A stretch of DNA of 64,000 nucleotides from contig OX485807.1 of assembly GCA_950295325.1 (NCBI GenBank), forward strand, positions 20,307,666 through 20,371,665. Direction: 5' to 3'. The notes beneath the pieces are model-generated. The model did not search any database, was not told the origin of the DNA, and was given only the letters and a program-made list of their open reading frames with translations. This document shows positions 18,000 through 28,768 of this stretch, piece by piece. Origin of the DNA: Polytrichum commune. Lineage: Eukaryota; Streptophyta; Polytrichopsida; Polytrichales; Polytrichaceae. Positions within the stretch are counted from its first letter, which is position 1, and the number at the start of each line of letters is the position of its first letter. Position numbers and translations under genes: made by a program.

Positions 18000-18790
18000 T
18001 TGATTCACCCCAAATTGAGTTCATTAGACTAATTCAGACCTTTTATAGTCCATTAGCTACTTGGGATAGCTCATATTATTCAGGCCTCGATCTAGCCATA
18101 ATTGGGCTAGCCCATATTTTTCAAGCCTCGATCTAGCCATAGCTAGGCAAGCCCATTTTTTTCAAGTACCATTTCCAACCATATAATTGGGCTAGCTGAC
18201 CTAAAGAGCTAGCTCAACTAGCTCATATATTGTAGGAAGCGCCGTTTCATCAATAAAATCATATTTCATATCAATCGAAATCACTCAACGTCATCGATGT
18301 TTAATTCATGTTGCTCGCCATCCTCTACCAACGAACCGTCATCATCCTCTATCTGCAGCTCCTCATCGAAAATAGGGCGTTTTGGAATGTGATTCTTCCA
18401 ATCAGAATTGTCCAACGAGATCAGTCTTTCAAGATCGTATGGTATTAAATGCTTGTTCAACTTCAGCATCATCGACACCTCTGCAAAACCTCCCCCAAGC
18501 TATGATCTCTTTGAGGTAATGATATCATTTAGACTGCCAAAGTCACATTCTAGCCCACCCGATCCAGGCTTGGATGCTAGCAAAGCGGCGGCTACTTCTA
18601 TCAAGCAAGCTTTCTAGGTTTTAGCATTTAAAACCACAATGCCCTAAAGTTAGGTGTGGCTAGGCCTTAGCTTGAGCCGATTGAGCTACCTAACCTATTT
18701 TTAACTAACTAATAGCTAGTTGGGCTAGCTCATATTTTTCAAGCCTTAATCTAGCTATAGTTGGGCTCACAGTGTAGGTTGAATATGATT
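18000..18790 (-). mobile_element. hAT-type transposon relic with subterminal repeats
   Basis: A transposase fragment (18281-18616) is flanked on both sides by repeats built on CCTCGATCTAGCCAT and GGGCTAGCCCATATTTTTC: two copies near 18082-18165, more near 18180-18235, and again at 18716-18770. Subterminal repeats around a transposase remnant are typical of hAT elements. Exact ends and target duplication were not found. Confidence 0.6.
18281..18616 (-). pseudogene. hAT transposase, C-terminal dimerisation region (relic)
   Basis: On the minus strand the frame reads LIEVAAALLASKPGSG, then GLECDFGSLNDIITSKRS, a stop, then LGGGFAEVSMMLKLNKHLIP and an acidic tail ending NIDDVE. The pattern ECDF-x2-L-x-DIIT-x-KR followed by a leucine-rich helix with LNK matches the hAT C-terminal dimerisation domain as I know it. 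The catalytic N-terminal two thirds are missing and one in-frame TAG splits the rest, so it is dead. Confidence 0.6.
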
Positions 18791-20056
18791 TTGAAAGGTG
18801 AGCGACCACCTAATGATGTTGATTGACACAATTCAACATTAGTAGGTGTACCATGACTATCATAGGCGTTGAATTAAGACATATACCTTACATGATGCCA
18901 TCATTCTTGGAATGTAGGAATTTCCAAGTGTTTTAAGAAACATCGACAAAGTGGTAAATCCCTCCTTGAAAATGGGAGACATTTTGAAAAGAGGAGGCAA
19001 TGCCCATGGGGTTCAATCAATGGTATACATCCAAAATGACTTAAGTGGGTACCTTAGACCTCCTCTTTACATTTATTATTGATATGAAAAAAAATGGCAC
19101 ATGTTAAATTTTGTGCAAATTCTATGTTGGTAGAAATTTGAATCTATTATGTGTTGTTATTTTTTCCTATAATTTTTCTTAGGGTAAAAATGGGATATTT
19201 TAGTTCAATCTTTCAGGCAAGTTTTGAAGGCCACTTCCATTCTAAATGATCGAAATATTTTTTCAAATGAAAGAATTGAAAGGAATGAAATAATATCCAA
19301 ACATAACTACCATAGAAATGATCATGGTAAATTTATATCTGGGGGTAGTAGCATTAATTCTCGTTCACACCATTTTGTATCTCTACCTTGAGTCCACTGC
19401 CCAAGAGAATGGCTGCACTTTTGCGCTCCGTGCTAGGCCTATTGACACTAATGTAGGAACAATGACACATAACGTTATTCTAACATAACTCATAAAATCA
19501 GACAGTATATTAGAATTATGCTATTTTGAAGATTTTGGGGTCAACAACATATGTGTGAAAATAGAGTGGCACCAATTGATTGATCATCATTTCACACATA
19601 GAATCATTGTCTTCAGAAAGGATGTTCACTACACTAAATATTTTATATAGTATAGCATTCGAGATTAATTTCCATGTCAATCATAGTGGTGTTTGACATT
19701 TGTCATGTAGCATCAAGTGTCATCAAGTGTCATCTAACAACCTTTCTAACTGTCCCCCAGTAATTGCAAGACAAATAGTATTAGTTGATGATGAATACTG
19801 TGGACCACATGTTCAATGTAGAGACTCGAGCATTGCACATGCTTTGTGTGATGTTATTCATCACAAATGTACATTAGCATGTACCTTAAGAGTAGTTTAC
19901 ACCTCGACTGAAATGAGGGAACATATGAATTCGTAAAGTTGTGATCAACCAAGAAATAAACTCTATTGGGTTTGATTTTAGGCCAAGGTATGCCATGAAG
20001 ATCGGCCAACAACATGCTGTAGAGACCTTCTGTAGACACCTTTCGGCAGTTTGTTG
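18791..20056. other. Intergenic DNA without a supported gene
   Basis: AT-rich sequence with a few frames below 80 codons and no motif I recognise. A fragment resembling a family E terminus (ACTACACTAAATATTTTAT) occurs near 19629. Nothing else stands out. Confidence 0.4.
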
Positions 20057-20391
20057 TTACAGATAGGGACAATTTGTTTAATGCAGACACCTAAAAGAAT
20101 TTTTAGATGCCAATTAGAGCTACTAGGGATCAGTTGTCATGCCAACATCAGAAGGAGCCATCTCAAAGAGTAACCCGCAAAACAACCTGAGAAGTTGTAC
20201 ACGAATGTAGAGACTTGTGTAGATGATCTTTACTTATATAACCCAGGGGCAGGAAGAAGATTTGGTACTACAAAAGATAAACCTCCAAACCCTTCCTTAC
20301 AACCGGCACTTCCAAACCGGAAGGAGGTGATATTTGTGTGCATTGTTTAAGGTTTAGGTGTCTGCATTAAACAAATTGTCCCTATCTGTAA
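20057..20391. mobile_element. MITE with perfect 39-bp terminal inverted repeats
   Basis: Bases 20057-20095 are the exact reverse complement of 20353-20391. The outer ends read TACAGATAGGGACAATTTG and CAAATTGTCCCTATCTGTA, which fits CAG...CTG termini flanked by a TA target duplication, as in Tc1/mariner-type elements. The 257-bp interior has no open frame of note. Perfect arms suggest a young insertion or constraint to pair. Confidence 0.85.
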
Positions 20392-20934
20392 GTCAATACC
20401 TTCTTGCAATTTGTTCACATTGCCCTGACGATAATTCTCCTGCACTTCAGTTCCTAAGCACTCATGATTGCACATTTGAGCTGCAAGCAGTTTGCAGCCA
20501 TTGACAACCTCTGGAATCACTTAATATCCTATTCGATACGACCTAGAGTACGACATCCACACAACAGCAAAAACACCTCACAGAATAATGATCATCCCAC
20601 CAAACATATTCTACTTGAAAACTTCCATCCAAAACAAGACCGGGGGGAATTGAGATTGTCATCATAGGGTCAAAAGAAACTTTGAATCCTCAAAAAGCAG
20701 TACTTCATTCTCTTTGCGACACATTGTGTCAAAATGAAGTAAGATAATTACAATGAACCTAACCCCTGTAGCTTCGATATGGCACAAATTTCACTGACAA
20801 GGTGTCCGAATGCCTGCCTGCCTGAACTTAAGAGTCTCCGAGAACATGATAAAGTGTTGCAGGGTTAGGGCCCTCTACCCAATCTAAATCGCCAGGGAAA
20901 ACCCGGCTAATTGTCGACAATTTTTAAGTAATAC

Positions 20935-20960
20935 TGATGATGATGATGATGATGATGATG
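20935..20960. repeat. (TGA)n microsatellite next to the CHLP stop codon
   Basis: About nine TGA repeats lie just downstream of the geranylgeranyl reductase stop codon on its 3' side, probably inside the 3' untranslated region. Confidence 0.85.
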
Positions 20961-20974
20961 GTCGTGAAGAAAAC

Positions 20975-22540
20975 CTACACTGAAAGCTTCTGCGACTCTT
21001 TCCTCAAGGCGTTGGCTCTGATCAGACTCCCAATGGTGTTGAAGGCCAGCTTGATGTCGTCAAGAGGGTTTCCAGGAACCACAACCTTGTACAAGTAGCT
21101 GTCGAATGTCATCTTCTGGACGTAATCATCCGCACACATCTCGACAAACGCCTCTCGAGCAGGGTTACTCCTGTAGAACACCTTCTGCAAAATGTCCAAC
21201 ACCTTGTATGTGGCCCAGTATTTCTTGTCCCACTTGTCAAGATAAACCCTGAGGTCAGACTCGTTCACCATCCTGGTTCCATTAGCTGAGCCTTCAACAA
21301 TGGCCTCGGCACACATGCGTCCAGATTTAGCCGCGAAGTAGATACCCTCACCTGAGCATTTGGTGACATACCCAGCTGCATCTCCAACCAACGCCACTCG
21401 CTTGTTGGCTCTCCGTGGCCTGGGGTGCTCGGGGATAGGGTGAGCTTCCACCCTGATGATCTTTCCTCCGGCAATCTTGTCCTTGGCACGGTTACGGGTC
21501 GCGGTTTGGTACTTCTTGATGGCAGGCTTGTTGATGACGGTTCCAGTTCCCACGGCGACATGGTCACACTTGGGGAACACCCATCCGTAAAAGTCAGGGG
21601 ACACATCATCCCCGACGTACATCTCAGCCAAATTCTCGTAATACTCCATCTTATCCTCGGGGATTTTGATCCTCTCTTGGAACGCAATGGCGTAATCGTA
21701 TTCACCGGCGTCAATGTCTTTCGCCACACGGCTGTTCGCACCGTCGGCTCCTATCACCGCGTCGACCTCCATCACGGAGGGTGTCCCCAGCTTCGATGTA
21801 CCGTCGAACTTGGTGTAATGCAGAATGTAGGGGCTGTCGTCGTCCTTGGGAATCTCCATCCGGAGAAACAACCCGTTAATCACATTAGCTCCGCTCTTCT
21901 CGGCCCGCACACGCAAGAAGTCGTCCAAAACCTCCCGCCTCACCATACCAATGTACTCGTCGTCGTTCAATGTCCTTCCAACGTCCACGGCTACATTGGA
22001 TGGGGAAATCATTTTCATCTTCGTCACCTTCCGGTCAATGATCTCCGGTGGCAAGTCAAACTCTCCCACCATGCACAGAGGGATCGCCCCCCCGCACGGC
22101 TTCGCATTATCCATCTTCCTCTCAATTAAGAAAGTCTCAATTCCACCTTTCGCGAGGGTTTCAGCCGCGCAACCTCCCGCAGGGCCGCCGCCAATTACCG
22201 CCACTCGAAGCTTCCGCCCCTCAATCTTCTTGCTCCCCCTCGCGGCGTACACCACCAGACCCTTGTACCCTCCACTCCTCTCCACGCCGACGTCGGCAGC
22301 CTCCACAGCGGTCCGCACTCCCTCCGCTGCCGCCCGCAAACCCGCGTCGGACCCCAAGGGTGACGCCCGCAGGCCATCGAACGACTGGAGCGTCACCATG
22401 CGGCCCAAGCTACCGCGCTTCGCATCGCCCCGCACTGCCACGGCCTGCGCGGACGACGATGATGTTGCTGTAGCTGCTGAGGCTGTTGCGCTTCGGAGCG
22501 AGACCGAGGAGAGAGCGGCCTGCAGCGACGCGGTGGCCAT
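20975..22540 (-). CDS. CHLP: Geranylgeranyl diphosphate reductase, chloroplastic
   Basis: This flavoenzyme reduces the geranylgeranyl chain to phytyl for chlorophyll, tocopherol and phylloquinone, at the thylakoid and envelope. The 521-residue frame is uninterrupted, near the size of plant CHLP plus a long transit peptide. Residues 1-100 are rich in Ala, Ser and Thr (MATASLQAALSSVSLRS). The FAD-binding start is VAVIGGGPAGG at 113-123 with the acidic residue in IERK at 140. PCGGAIPLCMVGEFDLPPE follows at 149, then GADGANS at 264-270, GDAAGYVTKCSGEGIYFAAK at 386-405 and the C terminus ESQKLSV. I chose the ATG at 22540 because the peptide from there looks like a transit peptide; the frame extends to 22798 only through non-ATG codons. 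No intron is present. It supplies phytyl units to the pathway in which VTE1 acts. Confidence 0.97.
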   Translation of the reverse strand: MATASLQAALSSVSLRSATASAATATSSSSAQAVAVRGDAKRGSLGRMVTLQSFDGLRASPLGSDAGLRAAAEGVRTAVEAADVGVERSGGYKGLVVYAARGSKKIEGRKLRVAVIGGGPAGGCAAETLAKGGIETFLIERKMDNAKPCGGAIPLCMVGEFDLPPEIIDRKVTKMKMISPSNVAVDVGRTLNDDEYIGMVRREVLDDFLRVRAEKSGANVINGLFLRMEIPKDDDSPYILHYTKFDGTSKLGTPSVMEVDAVIGADGANSRVAKDIDAGEYDYAIAFQERIKIPEDKMEYYENLAEMYVGDDVSPDFYGWVFPKCDHVAVGTGTVINKPAIKKYQTATRNRAKDKIAGGKIIRVEAHPIPEHPRPRRANKRVALVGDAAGYVTKCSGEGIYFAAKSGRMCAEAIVEGSANGTRMVNESDLRVYLDKWDKKYWATYKVLDILQKVFYRSNPAREAFVEMCADDYVQKMTFDSYLYKVVVPGNPLDDIKLAFNTIGSLIRANALRKESQKLSV

Positions 22541-22754
22541 GGCTGCGGCTGCTTGCGGGCGGATTGGATTGGAGTGCGAATTGCGAAGGAGAGTGTGAGT
22601 GTTGGGGCAGGTGAAGGCGAGCAAGGCGAGAGCTCTTGGTGAGCGTGGATAGAAAGGGGAGGGCGTGGATAGGGGCTGGGCCAATAGCAGGCGCTCATCC
22701 TTGGGAGGACCGTGACCGGTTCTCGAATGCGATTGGCTCGCGGTCTTAAGGGGC

Positions 22755-22764
22755 TGACGTGGCA
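22755..22764. promoter_or_regulatory. G-box/C-box element upstream of CHLP
   Basis: TGACGTGGCA lies 215 bases upstream of the CHLP start codon. The ACGTGGC core is the usual site for light-related bZIP and bHLH factors, which fits a chlorophyll-pathway gene. Function is inferred from motif and position only. Confidence 0.45.
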
Positions 22765-22884
22765 CCCACTTGGAAATGAATATCTGAGGCTCACACAACT
22801 CGCATCATCCCTGCATTTGGTTTCCGGTGCTGCTTGAACCAACAACAACGCTCAAGAGGAGTAGGCTGCTGAAGACTCATATGC

Positions 22885-23120
22885 TAGCCACACCGGCCCG
22901 TCCAGCCGGGGCCCACCCAGCCCGGCCGGTGCGGGGCCCTCTCCAGGATGGGGCCGCCCGTTCAGGCAGGATGGGGCAAGCCCTCCTAGTGTGCAGCCAT
23001 CCATCAGGTGGGCTTTGGGTGCTTATCCCATCCTGCATGGATGGGCAACACCATTCTTGCGGCGGGGAGGGGTGCACCGACCGGACTGGCCGGGGGCCAA
23101 CTGGACCCCCAGTGTGGCTA
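22885..23120. mobile_element. Short GC-rich MITE
   Basis: The ends TAGCCACACCGG and CCAGTGTGGCTA are inverted repeats around about 210 bases that are much richer in GC (blocks such as GCCGGGGCCC) than their neighbours. TA at both tips fits a TA target duplication. There is no coding capacity. Confidence 0.6.
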
Positions 23121-24310
23121 CACTACCACACACAAGTGGGTGATTTTCCAAGATACTTTGCTCAATCCAACACGAAGGGGTAAGTAAGTTGTGGTAGGAT
23201 AAGTTTTCCGAAATGTTGGATATTTGAGATACTTAACAAAGTATTGGACTTCTGTTTAAATTTGATAAAGTTTTCGTCTTTTATTGGAAAAAAAGATCGA
23301 AACTTGATTTGGTGTTGAATTGCCTACTAGATAATCAAATAGAGGTTGCGAGCAATTTTCAAATGTATTAAAATGGTTTGAGAAATCGAAGGCGATGTTG
23401 TGCACACGTAGGAGAGAGCAACCTCCTTCAAGAGGATTGCTTCATTGAAAGTGGTGGGTGAGATGAAAGGGTTGACATCGACTCTAAATCCTTGAAACTC
23501 CAGATCACACCCGCAATTGGGTAACACACACCCATGTAGCAACGGAAACAACAATGGAAATAGTGGTTTCGGTTAGGATGGCAGTGGACATACATGCTAC
23601 CATCACCACACAACATGGTTCACTTTGGACACGGTTTCCTCTAATGTTTACACTAATATAATCATTAGTTTGCAATTGAGCCATGTTACCGGGGATCAAT
23701 TATTTATTATTATTGTCATTATTACATAGTGTTGGATCTTCCTAACACGGAAGAGGAGTAAGTCTAGTACTAATGCATCAAGTTTAAGCATCTTATGGGA
23801 CCACCCTTAAATGATGAATTACGTCAAGAACTTAATGGGCCAATCTCATACACATCAAACTTGAATCCAGTTTCCTATCTCAAGTTTTGTTTGCTTACCC
23901 TAAATTTACTACCTTGCCTAAGTTGCCCAAGTGACCAAAAAAAAACATTAACATACCCGGCTCTTAACAATGTTATGTATCAATAGGGGACCTAACCAAA
24001 CATATTCAATGGGCGCAGAGGGCGAGGAGAATTTCATGTTTTGGCTGTGTCCACTCAATCTGGGGATGGGATCAGAATCGGCATCCGAGTTGAAATCGAG
24101 GATGGTGGCATAAGTTAGCCTAAACCAAGGGCACCAAAACCCAAGAATGTGCAACATAAGGGAACTTGGGATCGATCTCCGGTGTATCGAGATACGTCAA
24201 AAGAGTTCATCATATTCGTACCATTCGAAAAACAAAAGGAGGCCATGTCCTTGAGTGAAAGATGCGCTTCAAAACCTTGCCATACGGGTGCACTTCTCAT
24301 TCCTATGTCA
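23121..24310. other. Intergenic DNA without a supported gene
   Basis: AT-rich with short frames only. A block near 24031-24085 (TTCATGTTTTGGCT and GGATGGGATCAGAATCGG) is partly repeated near 24750-24810, on the other side of the family B element at 24311-24675. Confidence 0.4.
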
Positions 24311-24675
24311 TAAGGTATATGTGGGTGTAATTTGGTTCGTTTTTCATATTCTCCAACTTCTATCGATGAAATTTACATAACAAAACTCATGTTGCGTCAG
24401 CAAATCTTTGGTGAAACATCTGCCAAAACCGATTGGAAATTGAAACTTCCATGATTAAGTCATGCTTATTGGAAGTGCATGTATGTTGATTCCTTAATTG
24501 GATACATAGACCCTCCCAATGGTGTTCATTATCGAGTGTAGAGTAATTACTAATATCTGAAAACGTAGTCCAATCTTTATGATTATGTTTGCTCTTCAAT
24601 CCTCACCAAATCACATACCAATTAAATATGGGAGTCTGATTAAGAAAATGAGCCACTTAAGACCCATCTACCTTA
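24311..24675 (+). mobile_element. Family B MITE
   Basis: The termini TAAGGTATATGTGGG and GACCCATCTACCTTA are inverted repeats. The interior matches the 43411-43791 copy closely, including CATATTCTCCAACT, AAACTCATGTTGCGT and CACATACCAATTAAATA. No coding region is present. Confidence 0.8.
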
Positions 24676-26569
24676 GTACCTGTATATAGTGAACTGAGTT
24701 TCTCTATCAGTGTGGCCCCATGTCGAGGATCCCAAGCATTAACTTTGGTTCTTCATGTTTTGGCTTTGGCTTGCACAATTTGTGGATGGCATCGGAATCG
24801 GGATCGGACTATGAGATCACTTGGTTTTAGTGCCACACAAAGAGGTTGTGCTGCATGGGGCGCTTTCATCTAACAACAACAACAAGGCAAAACATTGACG
24901 GATATCGTCATAACCAAAACCCCACACATTGAATTTTATGCACATTAAAAGTCTCTCCAAAAAGAGATGAAATCGAAGATTTTATCCTTTTTTGGAAAGT
25001 TATTTCTATTTATGAGCTTGTGAGCTTGTGAGTTCGAGCCTATTTTTTAAGTCGGGTGAAACTCCTTGGACCTCCTCTTGTCATTTGCAAAATTTTGAGA
25101 AAAACTTTAGGATCTGAAACAAGAGTTGCCCATGGGGCTCATCACCTTAAATCTCATATCAGTCTATGCAAGGCTAGTTTGGCCCAGTCATCCTAGTTTG
25201 ACAAGCTAGACATTTGGTTTTTCTTATAGCCCGACACCACTCTTCAAACATGTTAATTTAAGCCTTAAGATAACTTGGGGGACTATATGCATACACTCTC
25301 AAGCTCGCATTTTGAGCCAACTCAATAGGAGTTTGATCCCAAGATTTTATGTGGACCTCTATTGTCTCACAAGAATTATATGAGTGACCTTCGTTGGTAT
25401 ATTTGTGAAACATAAACGATTGCTTATTCAAGACTAGAAGGCTTATCAAAACTCGTCACAAATTTTCATCCATGGAGACGCCACATCATCCATAATACTA
25501 AGACTATGTCCATGAGCTACCCCCATCTGACTATAATAGACTCAAGTGGGAGGATGGCTTGCCGCTTGTCATTCATATTCTATTCATTTGTTATCTAGTC
25601 CATAATGTTCATTAGGAAGAGATCATGGTCCACCCAAGGATTCTGAGGGTGACCCGTTGATTTGAATACATTCATAAACTTTGGAAATGTCATATGGTGG
25701 ATAAATTGTGCATGAGAGTTCTTCAATAATGCTTATAAAGTTCTTCCCCTTGGAAATTACATTGGATATCAGTAATTGGGTGGACCGGGCTTGCAGCTAC
25801 CTCCACCCAAAAGCCATTAACGAATACATAATACACATGCCTAATTAGGGCCTACACCGATGTAGACATGTTGATATTTCACATGATTTTTTTTTATAAA
25901 AACATCTCCCTTTTGGATTCAAATGGTAATTACCTCCATTGGAAAGTCTAATATATATATATAAGCCAACATGGCCACCCATTTATCCCAAGCAGGTCTT
26001 GGGAAGGATAAATGAAGGACCAAAAAACAGAACCTAAAAAGAAAAACACAACTAGTGGGTGACAAAACAACTACACACAAACCAAGAGTCACAACCACAT
26101 TGGCAGTGACTACAAGCTCTCCGCCAAGTCGATCATCAAACATCACACAAGAACGGGCACCACTGTTGACACAACTTACTGCCCACTTTGAGGGTTTAAC
26201 AAGTACTATCAAACAATGTGCCTTTACTATAGAATGAAGGTTGCAAGGCTAGAAAGTAATATTGCTGATATTCATTTTGAGATCACATTGATGCATAAGT
26301 GTACTCATACTATGTGAAATCTATTTAAGCACTTTTGTGCTTGAAATTAGGTACATTTCTTGGAAAGATTACATGGATTTGGTTGAAGGTTGAAACTCTT
26401 TACTTGTGGTGAGCACACGTGGGTTATTGATGTACCCAAGAGATGAGGGTTACTATTTATGGAACCTACAACTAACTAGTTTTTTAAAATATTAGAACAG
26501 TAATGATTTAGAATCTTTATGAGTGAATAATTTATATGCTATATATACATATCGATGTTGAATGTCTAT
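24676..26569. other. Intergenic DNA without a supported gene
   Basis: AT-rich sequence with frames under 100 codons and no recognisable protein motif on either strand. Confidence 0.4.
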
Positions 26570-26577
26570 GTGTGAAG

Positions 26578-27332
26578 CAGGGTTGTCTATCGCGACGTCC
26601 TGCCACCGTCATGACGTCATGACGTCATGACGTGTCGTGTCGGGGCGGACCCCTCCGTCACGACATAATAGGGTCCACGTAGGGTCATACTAGGGGGAAG
26701 CTAGTAGGGTGGGTAAAATACTTACCTTCTTGCCAAGGTGGCATCCAATGTGGCAGAAAAATCCGACGTGGATGTGCATATTTCCCTTGCCAGGTAAATC
26801 ATTTTGCCTTTGTGTTTATCATTATGTTAAAATCAAAGTAGTAAAATATGACAAATGAGGGTGTGGGGGGGGAGGGGAACGGAGCGGACGGGGACGGGAA
26901 CGGGAACGGGGGCGGGAACGGGAACGGGGGCGGGAATGGATGCGGACGGGGGGAACGCCGGATGGAGGGCCAGATGGGGGCCGGATTGGGGTTCGGATTG
27001 GGGGGGGAGGGGGTTCGGATGGGTGGGGGGGGGGGCGGATGGAGGCCGGATGGGGGAGGGGAACGTAGGGAACGGGGGGAACGGGGGGGGGGGGACGGGC
27101 GCTAATAATTTTTTTCCCACTTTACCTCTACTTTGCTGACATGGCACCATATGTGGATATCGTAAATCCTAAGTGTCCTGATTGGGGTAATGTAATTACA
27201 CAAAAAATACGGTAAAATTCAAGTTCGTCAGGATAAAGACGGCATCTGGCATAATGTCGTGACAAATACGTGTCGTGACCCCACGACATTATGTCGGGAT
27301 TAGCCTCCGTCACGACACAATAGACAACCCTG
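26578..27332. mobile_element. Non-autonomous hAT element with 8-bp target duplication
   Basis: The tips CAGGGTTGTCTAT and ATAGACAACCCTG form an inverted repeat, and both flanks carry the same eight bases GTGTGAAG (26570-26577 and 27333-27340), the hAT hallmark. The element is 755 bp. Its left subterminal part holds overlapping TGACGTCA palindromes (26612-26632), and its right part holds CGTGTCGTGA and CACGACATTATGTCG repeats. The interior is an extreme G-rich tract, not a transposase. Confidence 0.88.
26862..27107 (+). repeat. G-rich tract with quadruplex-forming potential
   Basis: The strand carries dozens of G runs of three to twelve, with repeated GGGAACGGGAACGGGGGC units and almost no T in the first part. 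Translated frames are pure Gly-Asn or Pro-Val low complexity, so it is not a gene. It lies inside the hAT element. Confidence 0.85.
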
Positions 27333-27625
27333 GTGTGAAGTGTTGATTGAATTATGATGTAACATGCAATCCTTACATACTATGAGTGGGCTATGAGCCT
27401 CCACAATACTCTTATAGTCAATTTTAGGACATCGTGTGGTTCAATCCATGTATCAATTACATAAACATCTTCTAACTTATAAAGCCCAGCCAAGTTTGCA
27501 AGTCTTGAACCCTGTGGATGAGAAATTATCCCACCTTTCATCATAACTTGGATCCCATTTCTGTTTAAAAATGAGTACTATTATGCCCCTTGTTATATCT
27601 TTTTGACATGGAAGAGGGGTAACTT

Positions 27626-28074
27626 ACTACACTAAATATGATATTTAGTGTCACTTACTATTTGGAGCTACGCAATGCAAGAAATTTTAAATAATTTTTT
27701 AACAAGTTAAGTTGTTGATCTTTTATAATGTCCAAACAACCAATTTGACATTTGAACCTTATGGGAGAACACATGTGTCCTATAATACACTAGTTAAACC
27801 CTAAAGCCTGTGTCGACACCAAAAATGATCAGTTCAAGGCAATCAAAGCGGTCTTGAGATTATCTTGATATCTTGTACATGTTCTGATGTTCGAAGTTGG
27901 TTTTTATTTTTGATCATTTAAAACCATAAAATCAATCATTAAGGAGGTTGCGATTTATTTGGGAGACCAGTGTCTCGCCATAAGGTTCATTTGTTGGTAA
28001 AATATGAGATATACAGTAAATAGATATAGCATTTTAAAATTATAAGTGACACTAAATGCAATATTTAGTGTAGT
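27626..28074. mobile_element. Family E MITE
   Basis: The ends ACTACACTAAATATG and AATATTTAGTGTAGT form inverted repeats that extend through TTTAGTGTCACTTA. A shorter relative lies at 38423-38637. Tips starting CACTA and ending TAGTG recall CACTA elements, but I find no clear 3-bp target duplication. It abuts the family B copy that begins at 28077. Confidence 0.7.
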
Positions 28075-28076
28075 GT

Positions 28077-28288
28077 TAAGGTGTGCGGGTGTTGTTCGGT
28101 TACTTTTGTAATTGGACACCTATATTTGATTGGTGTGGTGCCAAGTGAGGATCAGAGAACAAACACCATAAACACACATGTCACAAAGCGATTGGACTGT
28201 GTCTTTAATTTCTCAACAATGAACACAATTGGGAGGACCTACGTATTCGGTTCAAGCACCAACAAACATGGAATATTGATAACCATGA
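28077..28288 (-). mobile_element. Family B MITE, left part, split by the LINE
   Basis: The sequence follows the reverse strand of family B (ACACCTATATTTGATTGGTG, GCGATTGGACTGTGTC, ACACAATTGGGAGGACCTA) up to GATAACCATGA at 28278-28288. The same element resumes at 35360 on the far side of the LINE. Confidence 0.8.
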
Positions 28289-28337
28289 TAGATAGATAGA
28301 AAGATAGATAGAAAGATAGATAGATAGATAGATAGAA
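28289..28337 (-). repeat. Tetranucleotide tail of the LINE
   Basis: A run of TAGA units (CTAT on the LINE strand), with two AAAG interruptions, lies directly between the target duplication and the LINE 3' end, as expected for a LINE ending in a microsatellite rather than poly(A). Confidence 0.8.
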
Positions 28338-28345
28338 ACTCCGGT

Positions 28346-28503
28346 CCCTTTTAGGGGCCGGCGTGAATAGAGTGTCCGTTCGTAATGCCAACAACCCGAT
28401 GCCCACAGGACATGGGGAAGCTGGGACAAAACTACTCTCCTCTTTCGAGGATGGACACTATAGTAACCGAGAAACAAATAACGTGGGCCGATCATGGCCC
28501 ACG
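28346..28503 (-). other. Hairpins in the LINE 3' region
   Basis: CCGGTCCCTTTTAGGGGCCGG at 28345-28365 can fold into an eight-pair stem just before the tail. CGTGGGCC and GGCCCACG at 28482-28503 form a second perfect stem with a six-base loop. Stem-loops just before the tail are known recognition sites for some LINE reverse transcriptases. Confidence 0.6.
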
Positions 28504-28555
28504 GCGGTGCATGCCTTTTAGGTATAATTAGTGTTTTTGTTATGAGAGTGAACGC

Positions 28556-28740
28556 CAAGTCATGATTCCTCGGTTGGTTGTGGGAGGATGTTTGAGTTAA
28601 GACGTTCCGGGTTCGATTTCAGTCGAGTCCGTATGATCGTCTAAAATGTAACGCGTGACTTGGTGCTGCAAGTGAGTAAAAGGCAGGAAATTTGTACCAA
28701 CCAACCGGCACCAATCCCTTTGTGAGCTGTAAATAGATAC
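28556..28740 (+). mobile_element. Possible tRNA-derived SINE head
   Basis: GGGTTCGATTTCAG resembles a pol III B box, and TTGGTTGTGGGAGG about 30 bases upstream resembles an A box. It lies on the strand opposite to the LINE in its 3' untranslated region. No tail or target duplication is visible, so this is tentative. Confidence 0.3.
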
Positions 28741-28768
28741 TAAATATTATATAAGTTTTTTTGGGGTT

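Noticed and set aside
21425-22598. Long plus-strand frames opposite CHLP (up to 250 codons)
   Set aside because: They are antisense shadows of a GC-rich coding region, with no domain and typical reverse-complement composition.
25020-25045. GAGTTCGAGCC resembling a tRNA B box
   Set aside because: No A box or cloverleaf could be placed around it.
26833-27150. Proline-, glycine- and asparagine-rich frames in the G-rich tract
   Set aside because: All frames are low complexity dictated by the G runs inside a hAT-type MITE, so they are not protein genes.
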